This document shows, piece by piece, positions 5,988 through 7,046 of a DNA stretch of 7,046 nucleotides. The notes beneath the pieces are model-generated. The model saw only the letters and a program-made list of their open reading frames with translations, ran no database searches and was not told the origin of the DNA. A program made the position numbers and the translations under genes. Position 1 is the stretch's first letter. Each line of letters opens with the position of its first letter. Location: assembly GCA_015485945.1 (NCBI GenBank), contig WFSM01000001.1:1-7046 (forward strand). The letters run 5' to 3'. The stretch is from Candidatus Bipolaricaulota bacterium. Lineage in GTDB: Bacteria; Bipolaricaulota; Bipolaricaulia; UBA7950; UBA9294.

Positions 5988-6487
5988 CTGATCCAGGCGA
6001 ACACGGCGAGGGCAATCCACGCACCGCTGCAGATTAATGCGAGCAGAGTGAGGAACAGGTGGACCGGGGCACAGGCACCTCGTCTGAACCGGGCAGTATC
6101 TGTCTGCCATTCCTTTCCCCGCCATGCTCCCGCTACGGTGACGATCTCATCGCCGGTGCGCAGGCGGGCCAAACCACGATAAAGTTCCGCTCCGGCGAAT
6201 TGTCCCTCAATGCCGCGCAACAGAGTCTCAAAGTAGATGAGTTCATGGGCGGCACGGCTTTGGGCGAACGCCCACAGTATCGAGATCAGCACGCCGATTC
6301 CGGCGAGGACGGTGATGAAGTACCTCCCGGACCCGGCGGTGTAGGAAAAGAACACAAACGCCAGCGGAAAGACAAGCAGGCAGTCCGCCACGAGGAATCC
6401 TACGACGATAGCCCAGTACTCACGGGCCTTTCCCACTGCGGCGGTGGTGACAGCTTGATAGATGCGCAACCATTCTTCGAGTTCCAT
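5984..6487 (-). CDS. Hypothetical three-helix membrane protein
   Basis: I do not recognise a named family for this 167-residue product. Seen: an amphipathic N-terminus (MELEEWLRIYQAV), membrane segments at about 25-48 and 56-74, a soluble stretch of about 75-140 that is charged and helix-prone at first (SRAAHELIYFETLLRGIEG), then GDEIVTVAGAWRGKEWQ, and a last membrane segment at about 142-165. With two helices, a middle domain and one helix, the ends would lie on opposite faces of the membrane. The ATG has no Shine-Dalgarno site, but a promoter-like pair lies just upstream, so the transcript may have a very short leader. The reading frame is intact, and its membrane-like composition, with no comparably convincing product on the other strand, argues that it is real. 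It converges on the dipeptidase gene and shares four bases with it, both stops being in CTAG. Its role is unknown. Confidence 0.75.
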   Translation of the reverse strand: MELEEWLRIYQAVTTAAVGKAREYWAIVVGFLVADCLLVFPLAFVFFSYTAGSGRYFITVLAGIGVLISILWAFAQSRAAHELIYFETLLRGIEGQFAGAELYRGLARLRTGDEIVTVAGAWRGKEWQTDTARFRRGACAPVHLFLTLLALICSGAWIALAVFAWIS

Positions 6488-6498
6488 AGTTACTCATT

Positions 6499-6526
6499 AG
6501 AATAGGGAACACGCATTCACTGAAAA
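6499..6526 (-). promoter_or_regulatory. Tentative promoter for the membrane-protein gene
   Basis: On the minus strand TTTTCA (6526-6521) and TATTCT (6504-6499) are separated by 16 bp, each 4 of 6 to consensus. Transcription would start near 6492, only about 5 nt before the ATG at 6487. That fits the absence of a Shine-Dalgarno site there. Confidence 0.35.
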
Positions 6527-6575
6527 GGCTTTATTTCCCAGATATCGTGGACAATCGTCCCCATGTTGTCCGCAC

Positions 6576-6605
6576 TTGTTTCATTGCGCCGATATATGGT
6601 AATGT
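6576..6605 (+). promoter_or_regulatory. Weak promoter candidate for the GAF-protein gene
   Basis: TTGTTT (6576-6581) is followed after 18 bp by TAATGT (6600-6605), which is preceded by TGG, an extended -10 form. The surrounding bases are more AT-rich than the flanking genes. It would give a leader of about 28 nt before the ATG at 6640. Both boxes are poor matches, so this is only a candidate. Confidence 0.25.
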
Positions 6606-6639
6606 CACCACAGAGGCAATCGGTTATCGGGGGGCGGAG

Positions 6640-7046
6640 ATGATTAAACAAATTCTTGATGATCTTGCCAACAGTGTTATTGAGCATTCCCCTTACCGGC
6701 GCGCCGTGGTAGCATTTTACGCGCGCCCGATTGCTCCAGCTCCCGATTCCACCACTCATGTTATCGATTACGCTGCTCGTGGACTCACCCCGGACGAGGA
6801 GCGGACAATTCGCTTGTTCATCGCTGGTGGTGGTGTGGTCCGGGGGGAGAAGTACAACCCGGTGTTCCGGGTCAGTAACTCGTACTACCTCCCAGCCGGA
6901 AGTGTTCCGTACTCCGTTACACCGCGTATCCCGAGCCGGCGCCGGTTCATCAACCCGCACGGATGGCATGCTGATGATCTTCTCCTTATTCCGTGCTTGA
7001 CCAATGATCACATCATCGGACAGATCTCGGTCGACGACCCTCGTAA
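6640..7046 (+). CDS. GAF-domain sensor protein, N-terminal part (truncated by window end)
   Basis: An open frame runs from ATG 6640 to the window edge without a stop, giving 135 residues. It begins MIKQILDDLANSVIEHSPYRRAV, then has DYAARGLTPDEERTIR (43-57), RGEKYNPVFRVSNSYYLP (68-85), and ends with GWHADDLLLIPC (108-119), IIGQISVDDPR (125-135). This is the pattern I know from a GAF subfamily in which HSPYRR, ARGLTPEE, FRIGNSYYLP and GxISVDDP recur. GAF domains bind small ligands or mediate dimerisation in signalling proteins. The output domain (histidine kinase, GGDEF or other) would lie beyond the edge and cannot be seen. The start ATG follows a G-rich stretch (6629-6639) that may serve as ribosome site. 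The frame stays open upstream to a TAG at 6487 and a GTG at 6547 is an alternative start, but the upstream residues do not resemble the family. It is divergent from the membrane-protein gene. Confidence 0.8.
   Translation, partial: MIKQILDDLANSVIEHSPYRRAVVAFYARPIAPAPDSTTHVIDYAARGLTPDEERTIRLFIAGGGVVRGEKYNPVFRVSNSYYLPAGSVPYSVTPRIPSRRRFINPHGWHADDLLLIPCLTNDHIIGQISVDDPR

Noticed and set aside
6517..7011. 164-residue minus-strand reading frame at the right end
   Set aside because: It overlaps the GAF-like frame on the plus strand and gives a product without motifs. The plus-strand protein has clear family patterns.
1..7046. Search for CRISPR repeats, tRNA genes, insertion sequences, attachment sites, riboswitches and toxin-antitoxin pairs
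   Set aside because: No spaced direct repeats, cloverleaf-like sequences, transposase motifs or terminal inverted repeats were seen by eye. A covariance-model scan would be needed to exclude small RNAs.

Overview
The window looks like ordinary chromosomal DNA from a free-living bacterium. GC content is moderately high (my estimate is mid-to-high 50s percent). Genes are closely packed on both strands, and I see no mobile element, CRISPR array, tRNA or rRNA. Some genes have clear Shine-Dalgarno sites; two others have promoter-like boxes only a few bases before the start codon, as in leaderless transcripts. The phylum cannot be fixed from the sequence. The style of the methionyl-tRNA synthetase, the GAF protein and the DUF2202 protein reminds me of deep-branching uncultivated or thermophilic lineages (Bipolaricaulota, Chloroflexi or Deinococcus-Thermus-like), but that is an impression only.

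Layout. Positions 59-2008 (minus) encode a full-length methionyl-tRNA synthetase with a C-terminal tRNA-binding domain. A 102-bp gap holds back-to-back promoters: one for metG leftward, one for a small MoaD/ThiS-type sulfur-carrier gene rightward (2111-2398). A strong hairpin (2403-2428) lies between that gene and a convergent gene for an exported DUF2202 ferritin-like protein (2460-3170, minus). A 197-bp divergent region then leads into a three-gene plus-strand operon. It holds an alpha-oxoamine synthase, probably glycine C-acetyltransferase (3368-4570), a RidA enamine/imine deaminase (4582-4956), and an M19-family zinc dipeptidase (4953-5987, overlapping ridA by 4 bp).

The operon ends against a convergent gene for a small three-helix membrane protein of unknown function (5984-6487, minus); the two stop codons share a CTAG. 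From about 6640 a GAF-domain sensor gene starts on the plus strand and runs off the end of the window.

Working together. The operon reads as a small amino-acid catabolism unit. The dipeptidase would release amino acids, the PLP enzyme interconverts 2-amino-3-oxobutyrate with glycine plus acetyl-CoA, and RidA would remove reactive enamine/imine by-products of PLP chemistry. The other genes appear to be independent single units. I found no clear new multi-gene system. The points most worth a second look are the compact divergent promoter with a possibly leaderless moaD-like gene, the kbl-ridA-dipeptidase linkage, the His/Gly-rich tail on the exported DUF2202 protein, and the truncated GAF gene at the right edge.
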